The notes under the pieces were generated by a model. That model saw nothing but the letters and a program-made list of their open reading frames with translations, made no database searches and was not told the DNA's origin. The translations under genes were made by a program, and so were the position numbers. Positions 7,298 through 15,280 of a DNA stretch of 24,457 nucleotides are shown here, piece by piece (position 1 is the first letter of the stretch; every line of letters begins with the position of its first letter). This stretch comes from Bacteroidales bacterium (lineage in GTDB: Bacteria; Bacteroidota; Bacteroidia; Bacteroidales; Bacteroidaceae): assembly GCA_004555055.1 (NCBI GenBank), contig SFJN01000019.1, positions 1 through 24,457 on the forward strand, given 5' to 3'.

Positions 7298-8119
7298 ATG
7301 GCACAACCTTTTCTAATAGATATTGACCAGATTCTGAAAGCCAAAATGGGCAACCGTGCACGGTATGTACCTTCGTTCGTCACGGCATGGCTCAAACGCA
7401 TCGTACATCAGGACTGGCTGAACGGATTCATCCTGCAGGAAGGCGAGAAACAGGGCGTCGTATGGATTGACGACTGCCTGGAATACCTTGACATCAAGCT
7501 CAACGTCGAAGGTACGGAAAACCTCCCCGACGACAGTGACGGACGGCGCTATACCTTCGTCAGCAACCACCCGCTCGGCGGACCCGACGGACTGGCACTG
7601 GGAAGCGTCCTCGGCGGACATTACGAAGGACGCATCAAATACCTCGTCAACGACCTGCTCATGAACCTTTCGGGATTGGCACCACTCTTCGTCGGCATCA
7701 ACAAGACCGGACGCCAAAGCCGCGACTTCCCCAAAATGGTAGAGGCGGTCTTCAACAGCGACAACCACGTCATCATGTTCCCCGCAGGCATCTGCTCGAG
7801 AAAGGTGGACGGGAAAATCCAAGACCTCGACTGGAAAAAGACATTCATCACCAAGAGCATCGAGACCCAACGCGACATCGTACCCATACACTTCGGAGGC
7901 AGGAACTCCGAATTCTTCTACAACCTTGCCAACGTCACCAAACGGCTGGGACTGAAAGTGAACCTTGCCATGCTCTATCTTGTTGACGAGCTCTACAAAA
8001 ACCAGCACAAGACTTTTGACATCAAAATCGGAAAGCCGATTTCCTATACCCAATTCACCACTGAAAAGACACCCACACAATGGGCTGCACTGGTGAGGGA
8101 AATTGTTTACAAACTATAG
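7298..8119 (+). CDS. glsA: PlsC-like acyltransferase, probable glycine-lipid O-acyltransferase GlsA
   Basis: The 273-residue protein has the acyltransferase signature NHPLGGPD (90-97, pattern NHx4D) and a second block FPAG (161-164) used for substrate binding. It lacks a signal peptide and should act at the inner face of the cytoplasmic membrane. In Bacteroides thetaiotaomicron an O-acyltransferase of this type (GlsA) and a GNAT-like N-acyltransferase (GlsB) are neighbours and make glycine lipids from acyl-ACP and glycine. The same pairing is seen here, 141 nt apart with no promoter between. The start at 7298 is chosen over an upstream in-frame start at 7064 because the promoter lies at 7253-7260 and conserved sequence begins after 7298. 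A general lysophospholipid acyltransferase is the alternative. Confidence 0.75.
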   Translation: MAQPFLIDIDQILKAKMGNRARYVPSFVTAWLKRIVHQDWLNGFILQEGEKQGVVWIDDCLEYLDIKLNVEGTENLPDDSDGRRYTFVSNHPLGGPDGLALGSVLGGHYEGRIKYLVNDLLMNLSGLAPLFVGINKTGRQSRDFPKMVEAVFNSDNHVIMFPAGICSRKVDGKIQDLDWKKTFITKSIETQRDIVPIHFGGRNSEFFYNLANVTKRLGLKVNLAMLYLVDELYKNQHKTFDIKIGKPISYTQFTTEKTPTQWAALVREIVYKL

Positions 8120-8260
8120 CACGTGGGGACGCATCACTGCCACAAGGACTGCCCCGGCCCATGCCGGACGTACCGAAGCACGCATACACATTCACGCCTG
8201 TACGCTACAATAAAGATGCAGCATTAGACATCCCCCCACAACAAACAAACAAGAAAGCAC

Positions 8261-9256
8261 ATGCAAGAAATCATAGCTCCCATTGACCGCGAAGTCCTGA
8301 AATCGGAACTTACACCGGAGCGCCTGCTGCGAAAGACCAACAAGGCGGGCAACGACATCTACATCGTCACCTGGCAACAGGCACCCAACGTCGTACGGGA
8401 AATCGGACGCCTAAGGGAAATCGCTTTCCGCGCTGCCGGAGGCGGCACGGGACTCGACTGCGACATCGACGAATTCGACACCTGCGAACGTCCGTATTAC
8501 CAGCTCATTGTCTGGAATCCACAGGCCGAAGAGATTCTTGGCGGATACAGATTCCTCCCCTATTCCGACATCACCTTCGAAGAAGACGGACAGCCGCACC
8601 TGGCAACGGGACATATGTTCCACTTCTCCCAAAACTTCATCGAGAACTTCTTGCCACAGACCGTGGAACTCGGACGCAGTTTCGTCACACTGGAATACCA
8701 GTCGAGCAAGAACCTTGCAAAAAGCCTCTACGCCCTCGACAACCTTTGGGACGGACTGGGAGCGCTCACACTACTCATTCCGAACCTCAAGTATTTCTTC
8801 GGAAAGATGACCATGTATCCTAGTTTCGACCGTCCAGCCCGCGACATGATTCTCTACTTCCTCAAGAAACACTTCGGCGACCGCGACGGACTGGTGAAGG
8901 CCATGACACCCGTGGGACTGGAAACACCCGAAGAAATGTTGCACGAAATCTTCGTGGAGGACGAATTCATGGCCGATTACCGCATCCTCAACAAGGCCGT
9001 CAGGGCACGCGGATACAACATTCCCCCACTCGTCAATGCATACATGAGCCTTTCGCCCACCATGCGCGTATTCGGAACGGCCATCAACGAGGACTTCGGA
9101 CAGGTGGAAGAGACGGGTATTCTCATCGCCATCGATGAAATCCTCGAGGACAAGCGCAAACGCCATATCGAGACCTACGCCAACGCGAATCCCGATTCAC
9201 TGAAGATTTTCCAGGAAATCTTCACCAAAAAGCAGACAGGGAACCACTTGGAATAA
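8261..9256 (+). CDS. glsB: Acyl-ACP-dependent N-acyltransferase, GlsB-like (hemolysin/OlsB family)
   Basis: The 331-residue protein belongs to the GNAT-like hemolysin/OlsB group that transfers a 3-hydroxyacyl chain from acyl-ACP to an amino acid. Visible hallmarks are EILGGYRF (91-98), the strand that contacts the acyl donor, and VELGRSFV (135-142), matching the conserved ELGRS motif. With the preceding acyltransferase it should make N,O-diacylated glycine lipid or a flavolipin precursor: this gene first acylates the amine, its neighbour the hydroxyl. The ATG follows an A-rich leader with AAGAAAG. The operon ends in a strong hairpin at 9296-9340. Assignment to glycine as opposed to ornithine rests on the Bacteroides precedent. 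Confidence 0.8.
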   Translation: MQEIIAPIDREVLKSELTPERLLRKTNKAGNDIYIVTWQQAPNVVREIGRLREIAFRAAGGGTGLDCDIDEFDTCERPYYQLIVWNPQAEEILGGYRFLPYSDITFEEDGQPHLATGHMFHFSQNFIENFLPQTVELGRSFVTLEYQSSKNLAKSLYALDNLWDGLGALTLLIPNLKYFFGKMTMYPSFDRPARDMILYFLKKHFGDRDGLVKAMTPVGLETPEEMLHEIFVEDEFMADYRILNKAVRARGYNIPPLVNAYMSLSPTMRVFGTAINEDFGQVEETGILIAIDEILEDKRKRHIETYANANPDSLKIFQEIFTKKQTGNHLE

Positions 9257-9295
9257 GGGCATACTACCTACATTGCATTTCGACAAAAAGAGAGA

Positions 9296-9340
9296 CGACA
9301 CCGGAGAACATTCAATCTGTTCTCCGGTGTCGCGTTTTTA
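9296..9340 (+). terminator. Strong bidirectional terminator between convergent genes
   Basis: CGACACCGGAGAACA (9296-9310) and TGTTCTCCGGTGTCG (9318-9332) form a perfect 15-bp stem with a 7-nt loop, followed by CGTTTTTA. On the minus strand the stem is followed by TCTCTCTTTTTG, so it can also stop transcription of the glycosyltransferase gene. Confidence 0.9.
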
Positions 9341-9367
9341 TACATACCTGACAATTATAACTAAGAG

Positions 9368-9385
9368 GCAGACAAAACTGTCTGC
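9368..9385 (-). terminator. Small hairpin after the glycosyltransferase gene
   Basis: GCAGACA and TGTCTGC pair around a 4-nt loop 25 nt past the minus-strand stop. The following CTCTTAGTTATAATT is a weak tail, so it may only assist the larger hairpin at 9296-9332. Confidence 0.4.
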
Positions 9386-9409
9386 ACACAGGCACCAAAT
9401 CTTTATTAT

Positions 9410-10738
9410 TCACCGCTTACGTCCGCGCCAGCGCAACGCCATCAGACGCCATGGGCGGCACAAATGCCACCACAACGGGTAAATACCGAACGAGGGGATA
9501 TCGAGCATGCGGGTGATGCGGCGGAAAACCACGAAGGGCACAACGCAGGCAATAGCAAGCAACAGCAACGTAGGCACATCCATGCAAAGCCAGAAAAAAC
9601 GGTAAAAAGGCTCATAAGGCAGGAACGTTGCCAGCCAACTGCCCTCCGGAACCTGCGGCAGATAGCGCACCACACGACACGCCAGATAACAGACGAACGA
9701 AAGCAGGAACACATAGAGCGCCACATCGCCTGCACCATCACGCCACGACAGCAGACGACGGCCACGGAAACTGCGAAGACGGTCGGCACGGTAACCGGCA
9801 AGACGGTCGGCAGCAAACGACTGCACATCATCGCGACAACGCTGGCGGACGACAGACTCGGGACACAGGGCAAGCGCCATACGTCCCGGGCTGATGTGGG
9901 CGTCAATGGCAAGCGACACGGCATCGGAAGCGGAGTGAAGCGTCGGCGAGAAACAGCCTTGCCCAACAAACCATTCGCGACGCAGCAGCACATTGCAACC
10001 GTCAACGCCAACGGCACGGCCGTTCAAGGCTGCACGGGTATAACATACAAAGCGCTTAAAACGCTCGAAAGCGGCACGGCGCACACCGTCAACACCTTCA
10101 GAGAGGTCGAAATTCGCATAACCCATCACCACATCCACATCATCGCCCTCGGTAAGGACAAGCATCTGCGATAGCCATTCGTAACTCTCCGGCACACAGT
10201 CGGGCTCCGTCAACGCCACCCAAGGGGCACGTGCCGCACGGATGCCAAGGGTATAACCTGCCTGCAAACGGTCGACATTGCGGCATGAGGCGGGAACGTA
10301 GGTCTGGCGAAGCTGTGGAAAGGTCTGGCGAAGACGCTTCAGCGCATCGGAAGTGCTGACGGCGGTATGCGTATCGGCGGTAGAGACATCCACGACAACG
10401 ACTTCCACAAGGCAATGCATCTGATGAAGAATATACGGCAGGTTCGCCTCGAGAAGGGCACCGTCGCCCTCGCTGACCACCACCACCGATACATCGGGGA
10501 CATCTGTCAGCGAAAGCTGCGGCGAAGAACCGGAGGTCTCTACATCCGAACCTTCGCGAACGGGCAAAAATGCCTCGGCATCTTCAGGAACTGCCGCGGC
10601 AAAATGCTTGCGATGTTCGTCGAAAAAAGCACGCTGTTCCCAACCAAGGCGCAACAGTGTGCGATAGCCTGTCCAACGCGTCAGCGCAAGAAGGAGGAAT
10701 GACAGGCACAGCAATGCAAAAAAAATGACTTCTGACAT
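9410..10738 (-). CDS. Membrane-bound glycosyltransferase, family 2-like
   Basis: A transmembrane helix at about 4-20 is followed by a family 2 glycosyltransferase fold (about 82-260): the VSVVVVSEGD strand at 83-92 is the nucleotide-binding start, and TEPDCVPES (177-185) stands where family members carry the metal-binding D-x-D-like motif. Two or three further hydrophobic segments (about 338-358 and 388-406) anchor the C-terminus. The protein presumably transfers a sugar from a nucleotide donor on the cytoplasmic side; acceptor and product cannot be read from the sequence. It lies 68 nt after the methyltransferase gene and is likely co-transcribed with it. Confidence 0.75.
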   Translation of the reverse strand: MSEVIFFALLCLSFLLLALTRWTGYRTLLRLGWEQRAFFDEHRKHFAAAVPEDAEAFLPVREGSDVETSGSSPQLSLTDVPDVSVVVVSEGDGALLEANLPYILHQMHCLVEVVVVDVSTADTHTAVSTSDALKRLRQTFPQLRQTYVPASCRNVDRLQAGYTLGIRAARAPWVALTEPDCVPESYEWLSQMLVLTEGDDVDVVMGYANFDLSEGVDGVRRAAFERFKRFVCYTRAALNGRAVGVDGCNVLLRREWFVGQGCFSPTLHSASDAVSLAIDAHISPGRMALALCPESVVRQRCRDDVQSFAADRLAGYRADRLRSFRGRRLLSWRDGAGDVALYVFLLSFVCYLACRVVRYLPQVPEGSWLATFLPYEPFYRFFWLCMDVPTLLLLAIACVVPFVVFRRITRMLDIPSFGIYPLWWHLCRPWRLMALRWRGRKR

Positions 10739-10806
10739 AAAAGGAATGACGGATTCGCTGTCGGACGCCGCCGGAGACTAATGATGTTCAGTGAAAGGCT
10801 TTCCCC

Positions 10807-11592
10807 TCACCCGCGACGGCGGAACTCGGCACATACCACGGCGGTGGCAATGGCCACATTCAGGCTCTCGCTGGTACTGCGCCCCGATGGCCATGAGGGA
10901 ATGAAAAGACGACTGCTGACGTAGCGCTCCACCTGCTGCGAAATACCGTTACCCTCACTGCCCATGACGATGACACCGTGCGGAGACACCGGGCAGGAGT
11001 ACATATCATCACCATCGAGGAACGTACCGTACACGGGAACTTCGGCCGGAAGCGCGGCAAGGAAACCGGGAAGTTCCAAATAATGGACATGCACCCGCGA
11101 GAGTGCCCCCATCGTAGCCTGAACCGTCTTGGGAGAAAACGCGTCAGCAGTGTCGGGACTGCAGAATACATGCTCTATGCCGAACCAGTCGGCGACACGG
11201 AGAATGGTGCCTACATTGCCGGGATCCTGCACTCCGTCGAGTGCCAGTACGAGCTGACGCGAGGGAATGGTCCGGAGGTCAGCCTCCGTTTCGCTACGAC
11301 GGGAAAACACGGCCAGCACATCGCGCGGCGTCTTCAGCAACGAAGCCTGCGTAAGTTCCGCCTCACTCACCTCCACAACCTCGTCGGCACGGCATCCGGG
11401 ATGGGATTCCAGCCACGCAGACGTGGCACAAAGCAGGCGGCAGGGGAAATGCTCCCATAAGTCTCCCACCACTTTGGGACCTTCGGCAAGGAAGAGTCCG
11501 AGTGCATCGCGATGCTTCTTCAGCGCGAGTTGCCGGATTAGTTTCTGCTTGTTCTTGCTCAGCATTTGTTGTCTTGCTTTCAGTTTTCGCAT
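10807..11592 (-). CDS. SpoU/TrmH-family RNA 2'-O-methyltransferase
   Basis: The 261-residue protein methylates a ribose 2'-hydroxyl in rRNA or tRNA using S-adenosylmethionine bound in a trefoil knot. The three family motifs are present: DPGNVGTILR (123-132), VIVMGSEGNGIS (207-218), and a third block ending in SESLNVAIATAV (241-252). An N-terminal substrate-binding domain (about 11-100) is RlmB/TsnR-like. Whether the target is 23S rRNA or tRNA cannot be decided. Met10 is an alternative start; the first ATG is preceded by a GGGG run 4-7 nt upstream. That run and the A of the ATG lie in one arm of an 8-bp inverted repeat (11592-11672). Confidence 0.9.
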   Translation of the reverse strand: MRKLKARQQMLSKNKQKLIRQLALKKHRDALGLFLAEGPKVVGDLWEHFPCRLLCATSAWLESHPGCRADEVVEVSEAELTQASLLKTPRDVLAVFSRRSETEADLRTIPSRQLVLALDGVQDPGNVGTILRVADWFGIEHVFCSPDTADAFSPKTVQATMGALSRVHVHYLELPGFLAALPAEVPVYGTFLDGDDMYSCPVSPHGVIVMGSEGNGISQQVERYVSSRLFIPSWPSGRSTSESLNVAIATAVVCAEFRRRG

Positions 11593-11672
11593 GCCCCATC
11601 ACGTTTCCTGACCAATTGGAAAGAAACCACATGATACACGAACGGAATCTGTTGCCGGCATACCATGGGGCA
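11592..11672 (-). promoter_or_regulatory. Inverted repeat that could hide the methyltransferase start
   Basis: TGCCCCAT (11592-11599) and ATGGGGCA (11665-11672) are perfect 8-bp complements. In the minus-strand transcript the 3' arm holds the GGGG ribosome-binding candidate and the A of the ATG. Smaller stems (GTTTC/GAAAC, CCAATTGG) lie in the 65-nt loop. This would be an RNA switch only if the promoter at 11791-11798 is used. Confidence 0.4.
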
Positions 11673-11789
11673 GTGAAACCCTGTATTACCGGATTTCTTT
11701 TTGCATTCTGCCGGTTAAAAAAAAGAAACCTGATGAAGGAAAAACAATTTTCACGCCTGTTTTTTGGAATCACAAGGCCATGATTTGGC

Positions 11790-11830
11790 GCAAAGTTACA
11801 AATGTTTTCGCAGAATATTAGTAACTTTGC
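11790..11830. promoter_or_regulatory. Mirror-image divergent promoters (methyltransferase and tamL)
   Basis: GCAAAGTTAC (11790-11799) and GTAACTTTGC (11821-11830) are perfect 10-bp inverted copies 21 bp apart. Each contains a -7 element TAACTTTG, one on the minus strand (11791-11798) and one on the plus strand (11822-11829). Neither has a good TTG at -33. Confidence 0.6.
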
Positions 11831-11851
11831 ACACTAAAAGCCACTGTCGCC

Positions 11852-14152
11852 TTGAAATTTCGCTCCATCCTGCTGACCGCTGTCGTCGTTTTCGCACTCG
11901 TCACAGCCTGTTCTCCAGTACGTTTCGTGCCGGAAGGGGAACATATGCTCACAGGCGTCAGCATGAAATCGACCGACAAGGCGGTAAAGAGCTCGGACTA
12001 CCGTGTGCATGTACGTCAGGAAGCGAATTCCCGCTGGCTGAACTTCATAAAGGTTCCCATGGGCATCTACTGCCTTTCCGGCACCGACAGCACACGGCGT
12101 TTCAACCGTTTCATGCACCGAATCGGCGAGGCGCCGGTAATCTATGATGCCGACCTTACGGAATACTCCAGACGGAGCATCGAAGGTGCCCTCCGAACCA
12201 AAGGCTATCTCAAGGCCTCTGTCACTGCCGACACCGTGAACAACAAGAAGAAAAAGCGGCGGACACGCCTGACTTACACCCTTAACCCCGGCCGGCAACA
12301 CTATGTCCGCTCCGTCGTCCGCCACTACGACAACGACACCATAAGGCAGGACGTGGAGAGACTCTGCAACACCACACGACTCTACAACGGCATGCCACTC
12401 GACGTTTCGTTGCTCGATGAGGAACGGAACGCCATCATCACCGCCCTGCGTCAGCACGGATACTACAATCTGACACCCGAGTTCATCACCTTCACTGCCG
12501 ACACACTGGAAAACCACCGCGGAGCACTGCTGACCATGAACTTCAGAATGCCCTTGGGAGCCGACCCACGCATGGCATACCAACGCTACAGAATGGGGCA
12601 GATTACCATACATGAAAAAAGGAATGACGCCGTTGAAACCGATACCACAGAAACGGAGCTCTTCCGAATCATCGCGACGAATCCGGCAAAACTCAGAAAG
12701 AGGGTATACCACCGCGAAGTGATGCTCGACAAGGACAGCCTCTTCAACGAACAGAAGACCCAATTCACCTACCAGGGGCTGAATTCACTCCCCATCGTCA
12801 ACTACGCCACCGTACGCTATACCACACCCGAACCCGGTGACTCACTCCTCCATGCCGACGTACAGGTCAACCTCAACCAACCGAACGGCGTGAGCGTAGA
12901 CATCGAGGGAACCAACACGGCTGGAGACCTTGGCGGAGCCGCAAGTTTCACCTTCACCAACCGCAACCTCTTCCGGGGAGCTGAATCGCTCTCCCTCAAA
13001 CTCCGCGGAGCATACGAGGCCATCAAGGGACTCGAAGGATACCAGAACCAAAACTACATCGAATACAGCACAGAAGGCACACTGAGGCTTCCGACCCTCC
13101 CCGTACTCTTCTCCACCAAGTCAGGAAGGAACATCCGCGGAAACAGCGAATTCTCGCTGCTCTACAACTCCCAGAACCGTCCGGAATTCCACCGTCGGCT
13201 GCTCACCGGCACATGGGGACTGACATGGTACAAGCGGAACATGCCCAACCTTCAGCACCGCCTCGACCTGCTCTCGCTCAACTACGTCTTCATGCCTTGG
13301 ATTTCAGAAACGTTTACCAAAGAGTATCTCGAAGGCGATGACCCGCGGTACGCCGTGCTCAGATATACCTACGAGAACCTCTTCATCATGAAGATTGGAT
13401 ACAGTTTTACCTATAATTCACTGAAGAAGAAATCGGCTGCCACACTCAACCGCACCAACGGCTATCAGTTGAAATTCAACGTGGAAACCGCCGGAAATAT
13501 GCTCTACGGCATTGCAAAAGCCACCGGACAGCACCCCAACAGCGAGGGCAGCCGCTCGCTCTTCGGCATACCGTTCTCGCAATACGCCAAGTTCGACTTC
13601 GACTTTTCGAAAAGCCTCCTGCTCAACGCCAACCAGTCGGTGGCCTTCCATGCCGCTTTCGGAATCTGCTATCCCTATGGCAACAGCAACATCGTTCCCT
13701 ACGAAAAACGATACTTCGCCGGAGGTGCCAACTCCGTACGCGGATGGAGTGTCCGACAACTCGGACCGGGATCGTACCGGGGGCACGACGGAAACATCGA
13801 CTTCATCAATCAGACCGGAAACATCAAGCTCGACCTTTCCGTGGAATTCCGCTCACCGATATTCTGGAAACTTGAGGGAGCGGCGTTCATCGACGCCGGA
13901 AACATCTGGAACATCAAGGATTATGCCGACCAACCCGGCGGAATGTTCCGATGGAACGAATTCTACCGTCAGATTGCCGTCAGTTACGGACTGGGCCTCC
14001 GACTCAATTTCAACTACTTCATCCTGCGTCTCGACGGAGGCATGAAGGCCATCGACCCTACCACACCCTCCGGACCCGACCACTACGTCATCGTACACCC
14101 AGACTTCAAGCGTGACTTTGCACTGCACTTCGCAGTCGGACTTCCCTTCTGA
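11852..14152 (+). CDS. tamL: TamL: lipoprotein-type TamA/BamA family outer-membrane assembly protein
   Basis: Family members insert proteins into the outer membrane through a 16-strand barrel. TamL is the Bacteroidetes form with a lipoprotein signal, and here the first 20 residues end in LVTAC with Cys20 as the lipidation site. POTRA-type regions fill about 25-330, for example the GALRTKGYLKASV repeat. The barrel part (about 335-766) has the conserved VRGW loop (629-632) and ends in a terminal Phe, as barrel assembly signals do. The start is TTG at 11852: no ATG or GTG is in frame between it and the promoter, and a later ATG would remove the signal sequence. The gene has its own promoter at 11822-11829 with a very short leader. 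No tamB gene is present nearby. Confidence 0.9.
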   Translation: MKFRSILLTAVVVFALVTACSPVRFVPEGEHMLTGVSMKSTDKAVKSSDYRVHVRQEANSRWLNFIKVPMGIYCLSGTDSTRRFNRFMHRIGEAPVIYDADLTEYSRRSIEGALRTKGYLKASVTADTVNNKKKKRRTRLTYTLNPGRQHYVRSVVRHYDNDTIRQDVERLCNTTRLYNGMPLDVSLLDEERNAIITALRQHGYYNLTPEFITFTADTLENHRGALLTMNFRMPLGADPRMAYQRYRMGQITIHEKRNDAVETDTTETELFRIIATNPAKLRKRVYHREVMLDKDSLFNEQKTQFTYQGLNSLPIVNYATVRYTTPEPGDSLLHADVQVNLNQPNGVSVDIEGTNTAGDLGGAASFTFTNRNLFRGAESLSLKLRGAYEAIKGLEGYQNQNYIEYSTEGTLRLPTLPVLFSTKSGRNIRGNSEFSLLYNSQNRPEFHRRLLTGTWGLTWYKRNMPNLQHRLDLLSLNYVFMPWISETFTKEYLEGDDPRYAVLRYTYENLFIMKIGYSFTYNSLKKKSAATLNRTNGYQLKFNVETAGNMLYGIAKATGQHPNSEGSRSLFGIPFSQYAKFDFDFSKSLLLNANQSVAFHAAFGICYPYGNSNIVPYEKRYFAGGANSVRGWSVRQLGPGSYRGHDGNIDFINQTGNIKLDLSVEFRSPIFWKLEGAAFIDAGNIWNIKDYADQPGGMFRWNEFYRQIAVSYGLGLRLNFNYFILRLDGGMKAIDPTTPSGPDHYVIVHPDFKRDFALHFAVGLPF

Positions 14153-14238
14153 TACCTACAAACCGGTCCTCTACCCCATCCGGTTTTACCATATTCCGCG
14201 GAAAGATTCCGCCGAACCTCTACCACTGCATACCGACA

Positions 14239-15099
14239 ATGAAATTCCTTCCCATAGGCAGCGGCTCTTGCGGCAACTGCTATTACCTCGAATCGTGCGG
14301 GACAGCCATCATCATCGACCTCGGCATCGGCATTCGTGCCTTCAAACGCCATATCCGCGACTTCGGACTGTCGCTTCCGCTCATCAAGGCTGTCATCGTC
14401 ACACATGACCATACCGACCACATCAAAGGCGTTGGCCCGTTTGCCATAGAACAGCATACACCGGTCTACGCCTCAGAACTCGTACATCGCGGCATCGACA
14501 GAAACCGCATGATGACAAAGAAGATTCCACAGGAACAGAAGGTTTTCACCACACTCGACACCCCTTTTGAGGTTGGACCTTTCCGCATCACACCCTTTGC
14601 CGTCATGCACGACTCCAACGATTGCAACGGATATTTTATAGAAATCACACAGCCGGAACCGCCCGAAGACCTCTTCGACACAGCAAAAGCCTGTGCACAG
14701 CCCTCAGACGATGAACCGCTCACCTTCTGCATCATCACAGACTGCGGCACCTTCAGCGATAACCTCATACCATATATAAAACGCGCGCGATACCTCGTCA
14801 TCGAAGCAAACTTCGACGCTCAGATGCTCAAGACCGGTCCTTATCCCGACCGACTCAAACGGCGTATTATGAACGGACACGGGCACCTTGACAATGCCAT
14901 CTGTGCCAAAATGCTTGCACAGCATCTCACACCAAGCACCAAACATGTCTGGCTGTGCCACCTCAGCGAGGAGAACAACCATCCGGCCATTGCACAAAGC
15001 ACCATAAAGAATGCCATCGACGAAAGTGCACTGACGGAAAAGCCTGAAGTCAGCGTCCTCAGGCGCAATGCACCCACAGGAATCTTCATCCTGAAATAA
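14239..15099 (+). CDS. Metallo-beta-lactamase-fold hydrolase, YycJ/WalJ-like
   Basis: The 286-residue protein has the metal-binding HxHxDH motif (His56, His58, Asp60, His61 in THDHTDH), the GSGSCGNCYYLES start typical of the YycJ group, and later metal ligands in GHGHLDNAIC and HLSEENNHP. YycJ-type proteins are predicted DNA or RNA hydrolases; the Bacillus protein is linked to cell-wall and replication control, but the substrate is not settled. It begins 86 nt after tamL with no clear promoter, so the two may be transcribed together. The weak hairpin with a T8 run at 15122-15148 may end the transcript. Confidence 0.85.
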   Translation: MKFLPIGSGSCGNCYYLESCGTAIIIDLGIGIRAFKRHIRDFGLSLPLIKAVIVTHDHTDHIKGVGPFAIEQHTPVYASELVHRGIDRNRMMTKKIPQEQKVFTTLDTPFEVGPFRITPFAVMHDSNDCNGYFIEITQPEPPEDLFDTAKACAQPSDDEPLTFCIITDCGTFSDNLIPYIKRARYLVIEANFDAQMLKTGPYPDRLKRRIMNGHGHLDNAICAKMLAQHLTPSTKHVWLCHLSEENNHPAIAQSTIKNAIDESALTEKPEVSVLRRNAPTGIFILK

Positions 15100-15121
15100 T
15101 CTAATGATAGAATAATGCACA

Positions 15122-15148
15122 AGAAACGTTAAAGTTTCCGTTTTTTTT
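15122..15148 (+). terminator. Weak hairpin with T8 tract
   Basis: GAAAC (15123-15127) and GTTTC (15134-15138) pair around a 6-nt loop and are followed after two bases by eight T. The stem is short, the T-tract good. Confidence 0.4.
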
Positions 15149-15159
15149 AACCGTTACAC

Positions 15160-15191
15160 TTGACCTTAACCCCATTTTTGCATTACCTTTG
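15160..15191 (+). promoter_or_regulatory. Promoter for the repeat protein and rubredoxin
   Basis: TTG (15160-15162) lies 21 nt before TACCTTTG (15184-15191), a good Bacteroidetes -33/-7 pair. The leader to the ATG at 15281 would be about 85 nt. Confidence 0.6.
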
Positions 15192-15280
15192 CAAACGTAA
15201 ACGCGAACATTACATCAAGTTTTCCCGGTTAAACTGAACTTCAACGACTAACATTCCTACCCCAAAATACCACACACATC

